Below, piece by piece: positions 1 to 7,521 of a stretch of 58,872 nucleotides of DNA. The DNA is from Rodentibacter sp. Ppn85. Lineage in GTDB: Bacteria; Pseudomonadota; Gammaproteobacteria; Enterobacterales; Pasteurellaceae. The translations under genes were made by a program, and so were the position numbers. Position 1 is the stretch's first letter. Each line of letters begins with the position of its first letter. The stretch lies in the NCBI RefSeq assembly GCF_001999335.1, contig NZ_MLHS01000010.1:1-58872 (forward strand), in the 5' to 3' direction. Under the pieces are notes generated by a model that ran no database searches, was not told where the DNA came from, and was given only the letters and a program-made list of their open reading frames with translations.

Positions 1-94
1 AAACCAACCGCACTTTTCTACTCAATACGCCACCCAAATTTTTTCTAACTTCATTTTATCGGGGTGATAGCGGTAAACATTGATACCGCCGTGA
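1..94. repeat. Direct repeat, copy A (immunity gene end plus uptake-signal terminator arm)
   Basis: These 94 bases are identical to 1358-1451. The repeat covers the last codons of the putative immunity gene, its stop codon and the uptake-signal arm of the terminator that follows. Identity stops sharply at 95, where the two paralogous genes diverge. The window begins at the repeat edge, so the unit may continue to the left. Confidence 0.9.
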
Positions 95-1236
95 ACCGCT
101 TGTCCGGTAACTAAGATATTTGCCTTAGGAGCTGAATCAACACTATTTGCCTTTTCAAAACCATCGGTTGAAATAACCGGCACATTACCGATTTCGACAT
201 AACCAATAATCCAAGGACTGCCAACTCTGTATATTGAGGCAATATTCTGACCTGAGCCATCGTGAGGATAGGATTGTTTAAGTTGGATAAAATCCGTATC
301 ATTCAAAAATGCGTAAGTGACTGTATTTGAGTTTTCATACAGGGATTTATTTTTAAATTTATCCGGAATCGGAAGTAACTGACTTGTATCATACATTTCT
401 GTTTCAGGGTTATAGATACCACTCTCTGCATTAGCCAATTTCAACCTACGTTGTAAATTACTAACCTCCCACATATAATCTCTTCTATTCTCCCCTCCTC
501 CGACAATCCATTTTTCATCGGGGCTAAATAATGCATCTGAACGCCCACCAAAGCCTCCAAGACGAGCCACCGGTTTTAGCGTTTCTCTATCCCACAAGGT
601 AACGCCATTATAGCTACTTTTTTTATAAACACTGGGTTGAACCGGATCTTCTTTCGGATTGAACTCCACCGCCGAATCGGGAGAGTAAGGTCCATCACTT
701 GTTGCGGTCAAAAAATATTTACCCGACAAATCAAAGTTATAATGCCGCCAAAGTGGGGTATCCGTATAAATCGGTACTATATTCTCCCCATATCCTTTAT
801 AAATTTCACCGGTTTGATCGGCGCTCGCATAAAAGGTTCTGTCCGCACTCATAATATGACGGGTGATTTTAAAATGTTTAAAACTTGCTAATTCCCTGCC
901 GTCAATATTCTGAATGTGTACGACATTGTCGCTTTTACTCTGCCACATAAAATCATGACTATTCGGAATAAAATAAGCACTGTCCGTATTCACATCTTCG
1001 GCAATCACTTTTTTCTCCCGTTTCTCAATATCCCAAAGGACCAGTTTGGTCTCATACCAAGTTTTGTCCGTTTTCCCCCGATGGGCGCTAATCACATATT
1101 TTCCATCACTGGAAACCCCAACCGTTCGTGCCACGCCCGTCTCTGAAATTAAATCCCTCCAATGGAAAACAACATAAATCACAATAAAAAGTACAACAAT
1201 ACCCAGAAACGAAAATGCAATATGTTTATTTTTCAT
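22..1236 (-). CDS. Putative T6SS immunity protein, membrane-anchored propeller-like (copy 1)
   Basis: A 404-aa protein paralogous to the product of 1379-2572. Residues 7-25 form one hydrophobic N-terminal segment with a short positively charged start (MKNKH), so the protein is probably anchored in the inner membrane with the rest in the periplasm. The body has propeller-like strands, with phrases such as SSDGKYVISAHRG, LVLWDIEKR, LFSPDEKWIVGGG and VTLWDRETLKPVA that recall WD40-type repeats. It lies downstream of a Tle3-like lipase effector and a second copy of itself, which suggests it neutralises a secreted phospholipase in the periplasm. The ATG at 1236 is two bases after the stop codon of an effector-tail relic, the same spacing as copy 2 has to the intact effector. 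Fold is seen from sequence; the immunity role is inferred from context. Confidence 0.75.
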   Translation of the reverse strand: MKNKHIAFSFLGIVVLFIVIYVVFHWRDLISETGVARTVGVSSDGKYVISAHRGKTDKTWYETKLVLWDIEKREKKVIAEDVNTDSAYFIPNSHDFMWQSKSDNVVHIQNIDGRELASFKHFKITRHIMSADRTFYASADQTGEIYKGYGENIVPIYTDTPLWRHYNFDLSGKYFLTATSDGPYSPDSAVEFNPKEDPVQPSVYKKSSYNGVTLWDRETLKPVARLGGFGGRSDALFSPDEKWIVGGGENRRDYMWEVSNLQRRLKLANAESGIYNPETEMYDTSQLLPIPDKFKNKSLYENSNTVTYAFLNDTDFIQLKQSYPHDGSGQNIASIYRVGSPWIIGYVEIGNVPVISTDGFEKANSVDSAPKANILVTGQAVHGGINVYRYHPDKMKLEKIWVAY

Positions 1237-1238
1237 AA

Positions 1239-1319
1239 TTAATACCGCCCGAATTTTGAATATAGTTTGATTTTTTTATCCATGATTTCACGTTTATAAC
1301 TGTATTCGTAAATCAATGG
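1239..1319 (-). pseudogene. Relic of a second effector C-terminus
   Basis: Read on the minus strand this stretch encodes IYEYSYKREIMDKK followed by IKLYSKFGRY and a stop. The intact effector ends IYKYSYREWIMKRK, IQEYSKFGRY, stop: 16 of the last 24 residues are identical. There is no open frame upstream, because the relic abuts the terminator at 1322-1374. The TAA, the two-base TT spacer and the ATG of the next gene have the same layout as the effector/immunity junction at 2570-2577. This is the remains of a duplicated effector-tail plus immunity unit. Confidence 0.8.
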
Positions 1320-1321
1320 AA

Positions 1322-1374
1322 AAAAGTGCGGTTGGTTTTTTCATTAAATTCCCTCACAAACCAACCGCACTTTT
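1322..1374 (-). terminator. Inverted uptake-signal terminator after immunity copy 2
   Basis: Perfect 17-base arms at 1322-1338 and 1358-1374 around a 19-base loop, each arm containing the AAGTGCGGT core. On the minus strand the stem is followed by a run of T. It sits just past the stop of the gene at 1379. Confidence 0.85.
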
Positions 1375-1378
1375 CTAC

Positions 1379-2572
1379 TCAATACGCCACCCAAATTTTT
1401 TCTAACTTCATTTTATCGGGGTGATAGCGGTAAACATTGATACCGCCGTGATACGCCTGTCCTGTTACTAAAATATGGGCTTTTGGGGCGGAGGCGACAC
1501 TATTGGATAGCTCGTAGAAGCGAGTTGAAATGGCAGGATCATCACCAATTTCAACAAAGGCCTTTATCCAAGGATCGCCCACCGTATAGAGCGGACTATA
1601 TTTTTCCCCCCTGCCGTCTCTTGAAGGGGCCAGTCTAAATTCTATAAATTCCGTGTCTGTTACAAAGGCATAAGTCACCGGGTTATTTAACCCAAGCTCA
1701 ACACCCGGTACGCGTAGAAGATGGCTGTCATCAAAACCGCCTTCTTCTTTCTTTATGCCATATTCGGGGTTAGCCATATTCAAACGGTTGGTTAAATTGG
1801 CAGTTTCCCACATATAATGTCTTAAATTTTCGCCCCCCCCGACAATCCATTTTCCATCCGGGCTAAATAACGCATCTGAACGCCCCCCGAATCCAAAAAG
1901 TTCAGCTACCGGTTTTAGCGTATTTCTATCCCATAAAACAACACCGTCATAGCTGCTTTTTTTATAAACACTGGGTTGAACCGGATCGGCGATCGGATTC
2001 AAGCCTACAACTGCGCCATCCTCACGAGTTCCTCTACCAGATGAGGCTGTTAAAAAATACTTATCCGACAAATCAAAGTTATAATGCCGCCAAAGTGGGG
2101 TATCCGTATAAATCGGCACCATATTCTCCCCATACCCTTTAAAAATTTTGCCAGTTTGGTTGGCGCTCGCATAAAAGGTTCTGTCCGCACTCATAATATG
2201 ACGGGCTATTTCAAAATGTTTAAAACTCTTCAACTCTTTGCCTTCCACATTTTGAATATGTACGATGTTGTCTCTTCCCTGCCACATAAAATCATAACTA
2301 TCCGGAATAAAATAAGCGGTATTGCTATTCACATTTTCAGCAATCACCTTTTTCTCCCGTTTCTCAATATCCCAAAGTACCAGCTTTGTATCATGCAAAG
2401 TTTTTTCCGTTTTCCCCCGATGGGCGCTAATCACATATTTCCCATCGCTTGAGATACTTAATGTCATAACCTCTCCGGTCTCGGAAAGTAAATCCTGCCA
2501 GTTGGTAAATAAATAAAACATGCCATAGCCCACTAAAGCAATAATGCCCGCAATCCAGAATTTCTTTTTCAT
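1379..2572 (-). CDS. Putative T6SS immunity protein, membrane-anchored propeller-like (copy 2)
   Basis: A 397-aa paralogue of the 22-1236 product. The start is the ATG at 2572 (MKKKFWIAGIIALVGYGMF). An upstream in-frame start at 2626 would lie inside the effector gene and is not preferred. The first 25 residues form a charged start plus one membrane span; the remainder is a repetitive beta-rich domain with ISSDGKYVISAHRG and LFSPDGKWIVGGG. The gene begins two bases after the effector stop codon, so it is translationally linked to the effector and is the more likely cognate immunity protein. The two copies agree closely in the first half and in the last 23 residues, and differ most around residues 185-205 and 265-350. 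The immunity role is an inference from position and topology. Confidence 0.78.
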   Translation of the reverse strand: MKKKFWIAGIIALVGYGMFYLFTNWQDLLSETGEVMTLSISSDGKYVISAHRGKTEKTLHDTKLVLWDIEKREKKVIAENVNSNTAYFIPDSYDFMWQGRDNIVHIQNVEGKELKSFKHFEIARHIMSADRTFYASANQTGKIFKGYGENMVPIYTDTPLWRHYNFDLSDKYFLTASSGRGTREDGAVVGLNPIADPVQPSVYKKSSYDGVVLWDRNTLKPVAELFGFGGRSDALFSPDGKWIVGGGENLRHYMWETANLTNRLNMANPEYGIKKEEGGFDDSHLLRVPGVELGLNNPVTYAFVTDTEFIEFRLAPSRDGRGEKYSPLYTVGDPWIKAFVEIGDDPAISTRFYELSNSVASAPKAHILVTGQAYHGGINVYRYHPDKMKLEKIWVAY

Positions 2573-2574
2573 AA

Positions 2575-4689
2575 TTAATACCGCCCGAATTTTGAGTACT
2601 CTTGGATTTTTCTCTTCATAATCCATTCCCTGTAGCTATATTTATAAATCGCTCGGAAAACATCATGAATATCAATATCTTTCCATTCCCACTCCCGCAT
2701 TGCCGAATGGGAAATAAAGTAGTAAAACATTTTTTCATTTCGAATTTCAAATTGACTAAAATAGTCAAGTTTGGTTTGGGGTTGAGCGGCAATGAAATTA
2801 TCATGCCAACGCGCTTTTTCTTTTGCCGAGACCGAATCCCCCCATTTGTCTTGCCCCAATACGGTTTGCCGATTGCCCCGATGCCCTAAAGCGCCCCGCA
2901 CCGCTGAACCTTTCCCTTTCCAATTCGATACCACATTATCAATTAACACCTCAATAATATGTTCCAACACCTCTTTCGGAAACCGTCTAAAATGGCTCCA
3001 AGGTTTAAGGTAGTTCAGTTCGGCAATCTCACCATGAGCGGCAACCTGTTGCGCCTCCCGCTCAAGCAATTCTCTAATTCTGTAGCGACAATTTGCCACT
3101 GACTTGGGCAACTTACGTTGAATATGATAAGGGCTATCGAAAAGGATTGTGTTATGAATCGCCTCACGAAATTGCCCAATCTCCGTTCCCTGATAATAAT
3201 CCTCAAACGCCCATTTCGGCCCACCGATTGCCCAATATTTCTTCGGATATGCACCACCGAGAATACCTAAAAACTCATCGTCTTCGGATTTTTTATCCCT
3301 ATCCAATACCCCATCTTCCTGTGAGTACAACACGGTGATATGTTTCGGTACCTTATAGGCATAAGGGAAAATTTCCATCGCAACCGGATTGTAGGCTTTC
3401 TTTTTCTCGTAATTATCAAGATTTGTAATGGCATTATCCGCCACCGCCGCTTCCCACATTATCAGGTTATCGATTTTGTCATCATATTCCCTATCAAAAT
3501 CACCCAACACATTCATCGCAGAAAGCGCCACCCTTGCCCCTAAAGAATGCGTGATAATATTTATTCGGATACCTCTATCAATCAGCTGCCTCAACACCCC
3601 CGCCAGCCGTCTGCCCGATTCGTTAGCGTACATTTCCGACCGGAAAAAATTCATATCCGGGTCCACACTGCCCGACCAAGTCACCCCCACAATACGGCTA
3701 TATTTATCCCATTGGTCAAAATCACTTAACTCATCCTTACCTGAGGCGGCAAGGTTAAGATAGTATTCGACATTCGGTATCCACGCCAATGCCTTAAAAC
3801 CGTTATAGGTGTCTTCCAGTTCTTCATAACGGTTGCTTAAATAATGTTTGCTGTAAACGGGGCGCTGCTGAAACTTTTTCAGATTGATTACATAAGTCGC
3901 TCTGTTTGTTGTTCCAACCACTTCCCCTCGTTTTTCCGAAATTACATCGAATAGCCGTTTCATCAACTTTTCATGTTGATGTAAGAACGGTTTTTGCATC
4001 TCTTCAGGATTTAAACGATAACGGTATTGAACCTGTTCGCCAAGCTCTTCATCCGTGGCAAAACGCCCCATATGTCCGAGCGGTACGCTATAGCCATGGA
4101 TAAATAACGTGGCATAACCGCCGTCATCAAGGATTTGTTGGATTTGTTTTTCGTTTAAATAAACGGTTTCATTCTGCCGTAATCGTAAATTCACCAAAAT
4201 CGGCGGGGGTAAATATACCGCTTCTACTTTATTTTTATCATTGCTGACTTTCACTTTTAATGGGTCGGCTAGTTGTTTTAACGGTTCTTTTGATAGGCTA
4301 AATCCACTATCCGACTGATTTCGGGCTTTTATCAGTACATACCCGTCCGAGGCTTTAAACGGGGTATGTTCGGATTGCTCGGTTAAGTGGCGGTTATCCT
4401 TCTTCGTATAGGTTGAAGACGCCGCTTCACCGCCCGATAGCTGCCAAGAGATTTCACCGCAAAGTACGCCGTTATGCACGCTTTCCCCGCTCTCAATCTT
4501 AGCCGGATACGCCTTGCCGGAGCGGTCAAACACCGTTACCACAATACCATTCGGCAGCTTACGGTATTCAGCTAAGCTGTCATGATGATAAATCGTTACA
4601 TCGGTACGACACATATTTGCCGCTTGGTCGATTTGCTCCGGTTGATGGTTTGGCATCATACCATTTAATACGGATTCTACACTAGACAT
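2575..4689 (-). CDS. Tle3-like T6SS lipase/phospholipase effector
   Basis: A 704-aa protein with an alpha/beta-hydrolase core. The nucleophile elbow is INIITHSLGARVALSAMN, with Ser382 in a T-H-S-L-G motif in place of the usual G-x-S-x-G. LFIHGYSVP (about 195-203) is the oxyanion-side strand, and Asp459 or Asp463 in YSQEDGVLDRD is a candidate acid. There is no signal peptide, as expected for a type VI cargo. Large N- and C-terminal extensions match the size of Tle3-type phospholipase effectors (about 650-750 aa). The start overlaps the end of the DUF4123 adaptor gene by 13 bases, and the stop lies two bases before an immunity gene. The adaptor-effector-immunity order is the classic T6SS cargo layout. 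The lipase fold is well supported; the exact Tle family and lipid specificity are inferred. Confidence 0.8.
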   Translation of the reverse strand: MSSVESVLNGMMPNHQPEQIDQAANMCRTDVTIYHHDSLAEYRKLPNGIVVTVFDRSGKAYPAKIESGESVHNGVLCGEISWQLSGGEAASSTYTKKDNRHLTEQSEHTPFKASDGYVLIKARNQSDSGFSLSKEPLKQLADPLKVKVSNDKNKVEAVYLPPPILVNLRLRQNETVYLNEKQIQQILDDGGYATLFIHGYSVPLGHMGRFATDEELGEQVQYRYRLNPEEMQKPFLHQHEKLMKRLFDVISEKRGEVVGTTNRATYVINLKKFQQRPVYSKHYLSNRYEELEDTYNGFKALAWIPNVEYYLNLAASGKDELSDFDQWDKYSRIVGVTWSGSVDPDMNFFRSEMYANESGRRLAGVLRQLIDRGIRINIITHSLGARVALSAMNVLGDFDREYDDKIDNLIMWEAAVADNAITNLDNYEKKKAYNPVAMEIFPYAYKVPKHITVLYSQEDGVLDRDKKSEDDEFLGILGGAYPKKYWAIGGPKWAFEDYYQGTEIGQFREAIHNTILFDSPYHIQRKLPKSVANCRYRIRELLEREAQQVAAHGEIAELNYLKPWSHFRRFPKEVLEHIIEVLIDNVVSNWKGKGSAVRGALGHRGNRQTVLGQDKWGDSVSAKEKARWHDNFIAAQPQTKLDYFSQFEIRNEKMFYYFISHSAMREWEWKDIDIHDVFRAIYKYSYREWIMKRKIQEYSKFGRY

Positions 4690-5558
4690 GCTGTGCTCGT
4701 TGATTGTAATTGATGATGAATACGCCCTTGTTTTTCGAGTTCGTCAAAGCGCTTTTCTAAATAAAACTGTTTCTCTTGCTCGGTTAAATCGCTCATTAAA
4801 ATCTCATTCAATTTATTTTCGGGATCCAGATAATTGACCGAATCCCCGTAAATAAGATTTGCCAATGCCAACTGCAAAATACTAATGGTTCCTTTCATAT
4901 TTCCGGCTTTTGCCAAACGATAAGCATGATTAACCGTTTTTTCTACGATGTCCTGACCATAAGCATTAGCAAATTCGGGGTGTTGCGCCATAATTTCCCC
5001 AATAATTCTTTCACGTAATGAGCGATCGTGCAGTTCGATAAAGGCTTCGATTTCAAATTTATCAAATTGTTTTTTTGCTTGTTTCACTGCCGATAAATCA
5101 ATGTTCGGCACATATTCCACCAATTCGTCACCGTTTTTGATACAAAAAACTTTTTCTATCATATCGCCGTTAAAAAAGGCAGCCAGTTTGCTCGGGTAAG
5201 TTTGTAGGCGGTCAAGATACTTTTCTAAGCCCGCCGGGTCAAAAAAGCGCAGGTAGTACCAATGCCCGGTATTATCCTGCAACATCAGCCACTTGCGGAA
5301 ATGATTAAGCAGCGTGTCGAAATCCGCCGACGAGCGGAAGAACGTGCCGATATTGCATTCACCGTAATTAATGCCTTCGACATGATTGTCTCCGTTACGA
5401 CAAAACAAACGGGGCAAAACGGGATGATTTTTGGGCAATTCGACTAAATAGGGCGCCGCTTTGGCATAAGTTTCGGCTTTTTCATCTTGAAATAAGCAGG
5501 CGTAGCGCAATCTTTCCTGTCGAAACAAATCGGGAAAAATCCAAGCGCTTGCCGCCAA
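4677..5558 (-). CDS. DUF4123 T6SS adaptor/chaperone (start uncertain)
   Basis: This protein matches the DUF4123 (Tap/Tec) family, cytoplasmic adaptors that load a specific effector onto VgrG. Visible family features are YACLFQ, then APYLVELPKNHP, then LRKWL-like helices and the hallmark WYYLRFFDPAGLEKYL near the middle. The first accepted start is a TTG at 5558 (293 aa), but this cuts the first DUF4123 strand. The same frame stays open to 5684 and encodes CYAVILAASAW, the expected first strand. In that extension there is no ATG, GTG or TTG, only ATT codons at 5684 and 5675, and the frame is closed by a TAG at 5685-5687. The true start may be a rare ATT, or the gene may have lost its start. 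The gene overlaps the effector it presumably serves. Confidence 0.75.
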   Translation of the reverse strand: MAASAWIFPDLFRQERLRYACLFQDEKAETYAKAAPYLVELPKNHPVLPRLFCRNGDNHVEGINYGECNIGTFFRSSADFDTLLNHFRKWLMLQDNTGHWYYLRFFDPAGLEKYLDRLQTYPSKLAAFFNGDMIEKVFCIKNGDELVEYVPNIDLSAVKQAKKQFDKFEIEAFIELHDRSLRERIIGEIMAQHPEFANAYGQDIVEKTVNHAYRLAKAGNMKGTISILQLALANLIYGDSVNYLDPENKLNEILMSDLTEQEKQFYLEKRFDELEKQGRIHHQLQSTSTACLV

Positions 5559-5684
5559 AATAACGGCATAACATTTATCATCGGGTTGCTCATCCCATAA
5601 GCAAGACTCAATGACAGACGGTAGTTCAAAGCGGGCAAATGTTGAAACGGCACATTGTTCTTGCCAAGAGGGAATCGCATAAAT

Positions 5685-6050
5685 CTATTTTTTAAGATTG
5701 GGCGTATTTGTTTGAGGAAGAAGATCGCGATCAGGATAAAACAAAAAGAGCGGTTGATTTTTCGAGAGTTTTTGAGTTTCCGAATAAAGTATTTCTCTCA
5801 ACTCTTCATCCGCATGATACTGTGTGTAGGTGTCTAAAGGTAAGATATTGAATGAGAAAGAAAAACGAAGTCGGTGATTCATCTGATAATACTGAATATG
5901 ACTTTTTGCAATATTCTCATTTTCGCCGAGAACCAAAATCAATACTTTCTCTTGGCTTTTATCTGTAATTTGGAAGGCATCTTGAACCCAAATAGAAAGT
6001 GAATTATCGAGCATAAATTGATCCCCAATAGTATAAAAAATCCTCTCCAT
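5685..6050 (-). CDS. Unknown protein, first gene of the T6SS cargo island
   Basis: A 121-aa open frame that I do not recognise. It has no signal peptide or membrane span, and is rich in aromatic and charged residues. It is in the same reading frame as the DUF4123 gene and is separated from it by its own TAG stop only. A TATAAT box overlaps the ATG at 6050, so transcription from it would start downstream. The second methionine (codon 13, ATG at 6014), preceded by a GGGGA ribosome site, is therefore a plausible real start, giving 109 aa. It may be part of the adaptor, a small co-factor, or the broken N-terminal part of a longer adaptor. Confidence 0.45.
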   Translation of the reverse strand: MERIFYTIGDQFMLDNSLSIWVQDAFQITDKSQEKVLILVLGENENIAKSHIQYYQMNHRLRFSFSFNILPLDTYTQYHADEELREILYSETQKLSKNQPLFLFYPDRDLLPQTNTPNLKK

Positions 6051-6088
6051 TATACCGAAAAATAAGTATGTAAAAAGAAGAGTATAAA

Positions 6089-6117
6089 AAAAGAGCAGTC
6101 AAATTGACCGCTCTTTT
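6089..6117 (-). terminator. Terminator after nlpD
   Basis: The hairpin AAAAGAGC-a-GTCAA / TTGAC-c-GCTCTTTT is followed on the minus strand by seven T. It lies just downstream of the nlpD stop and separates nlpD from the T6SS cargo genes. Confidence 0.8.
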
Positions 6118-6126
6118 GCATATTGG

Positions 6127-7305
6127 TTATTTTCTTGGTAAATAACGAATAGGATCGACAGATTTCCCTTTATAACGAATTTCAAAGTGAAGTTTTACGC
6201 TATTGGTACCTGTGCTACCCATTTTGGCAATTTCTTGTCCGGCTCTGATTTCTTGCTGATCGCTAACAAGAATTCTGTCGTTGTGTGCATAGGCACTTAA
6301 GAAATCATCGTCGTGTTTGATAATGATGAGGTTACCATAACCGCGCAATGCGTTACCCGCATACACCACCCGACCAGCTGCCGCGGCTTTAACCGATTGT
6401 CCGCGAGAACCTGAAATATCAATCCCTTTATTACCGCCGTCAGAGCTTGAGAAACCTTGGATAATATTTCCGTTTGCCGGCCATATCCATCTTGTATTGG
6501 ACGCAATAGGCGCCACAACATTCGCGTTCACCGGTGTTGTATTTCCCGTTGCAACCGGAGTGGTCGAAGTCGTGTAAGTCGGTGTGGCGGAAGGCACTCC
6601 CGCACCCGATTTCACCGGCCCGATAATCGTACCGTCAGAACCAATTTGCGTACCGTTGGCACCCGCTCTATAAGTAACGCTCGGTTCCGTCGGTTTCGCC
6701 GGCGCGGCACTTGGATTTACCGGCACTGTCGTCGTTACCGTTTTAGTGACACACTTACCTATTTTTAATGTTTGACCAACACTTAAACTGTAAGGCTCGG
6801 ACATATTATTCATTGCCGCAAGTTCTTTTACATCCATCCCCGCCAAGTAAGCGATTAAAAACATCGTATCGCCTTTATTGACTTTATAAGTCTCCCCTTT
6901 GTACGAGCCTTTTTGAATTTGGCTGTAATCCGGTGCGTTAGTGTTTGGATTGCGCGGCACATTAATAACCGTCGGATTTGTACAATCAGATACCGTTTTA
7001 GTTACGGTTTTTGTTTGAGGTTGTATCGGTGTGGCAGGCTGTACCGGTTGATAAGTCGGTTGAAAATTCGGTTGCGGTGTTTGAGTGCCGACAGGTACAT
7101 TACCTGTTGCATTGGCTCCCATATTATTTGGCATGGTATTTTGTTGAATCTCAGGCTGCCAAGTACCGCCGCCGTGATTATCTACCGGTTGCATGATGCC
7201 CGGTGAAAGCGTACCGTCGGCATTTTCAATAGGTGCCTGAGTATTGGACGAACAGGCAGTCAAAATTGCCACACTCAAGGGTAACAATAAAAACGATTTT
7301 TTCAT
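6127..7305 (-). CDS. nlpD: Murein hydrolase activator NlpD (LppB) lipoprotein
   Basis: A 392-aa outer-membrane lipoprotein. The signal peptide ends in the lipobox LTAC, with Cys18 as the lipidated residue. A low-complexity Pro/Gln/Thr-rich linker precedes a LysM peptidoglycan-binding domain at about 139-184 (GETYKVNKGDTMFLIAYLAG). A second Thr/Pro linker leads to a LytM/M23 domain at about 276-390 with NKGIDISG, AYAHND and LHFEIRYKGKSVDP. The first zinc-ligand histidine of active M23 enzymes is Asn here, the usual degenerate state for NlpD and EnvC, which activate the AmiC-type amidases at the septum and do not cut murein themselves. It follows a small lipoprotein gene by 13 bases, as the last gene of the truD-surE-yqaA group. 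Unlike enteric bacteria, no rpoS follows. Confidence 0.95.
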   Translation of the reverse strand: MKKSFLLLPLSVAILTACSSNTQAPIENADGTLSPGIMQPVDNHGGGTWQPEIQQNTMPNNMGANATGNVPVGTQTPQPNFQPTYQPVQPATPIQPQTKTVTKTVSDCTNPTVINVPRNPNTNAPDYSQIQKGSYKGETYKVNKGDTMFLIAYLAGMDVKELAAMNNMSEPYSLSVGQTLKIGKCVTKTVTTTVPVNPSAAPAKPTEPSVTYRAGANGTQIGSDGTIIGPVKSGAGVPSATPTYTTSTTPVATGNTTPVNANVVAPIASNTRWIWPANGNIIQGFSSSDGGNKGIDISGSRGQSVKAAAAGRVVYAGNALRGYGNLIIIKHDDDFLSAYAHNDRILVSDQQEIRAGQEIAKMGSTGTNSVKLHFEIRYKGKSVDPIRYLPRK

Positions 7306-7318
7306 TTATTTTTCCTTC

Positions 7319-7510
7319 TTATTTCATTGTATTCGGCATAGCTTGTCGTTCTATTTCAGGCATAAAACCGCCTTCGGCAATCGCTCCCGTCCCTTCCACA
7401 GGTTGCATAATGCCATTCGGTAAGGCATCGGGATCGCTCACTTCAACTTCAGGTGAAGAACACGCAGCTAAAACTACCGACATAGACAACGCAAATAAAT
7501 ATTTATTCAT
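7319..7510 (-). CDS. Small lipoprotein resembling the NlpD N-terminus
   Basis: A 63-aa lipoprotein starting at the ATG at 7510 (MNKYLFALSMSVVLAACSSP). The lipobox is LAAC, with Cys17 lipidated. The mature part carries LPNGIMQPVEG and MPEIERQAMPNTM, matching LSPGIMQPVDN and QPEIQQNTMPNNM of the NlpD N-terminus encoded next door, and then stops before any LysM or LytM domain. It looks like a partial duplicate of nlpD. Gaps of 11 bases to yqaA and 13 bases to nlpD make cotranscription very likely. Function unknown. A longer in-frame start at 7570 overlaps yqaA and would bury the signal peptide. Confidence 0.85.
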   Translation of the reverse strand: MNKYLFALSMSVVLAACSSPEVEVSDPDALPNGIMQPVEGTGAIAEGGFMPEIERQAMPNTMK

Positions 7511-7521
7511 AATATATCCTA

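Noticed and set aside
6457-7206. Plus-strand open frames opposite nlpD (103 and 97 residues)
   Set aside because: They are Arg/Cys-rich complements of the NlpD linkers, lack ribosome sites and show no family features.
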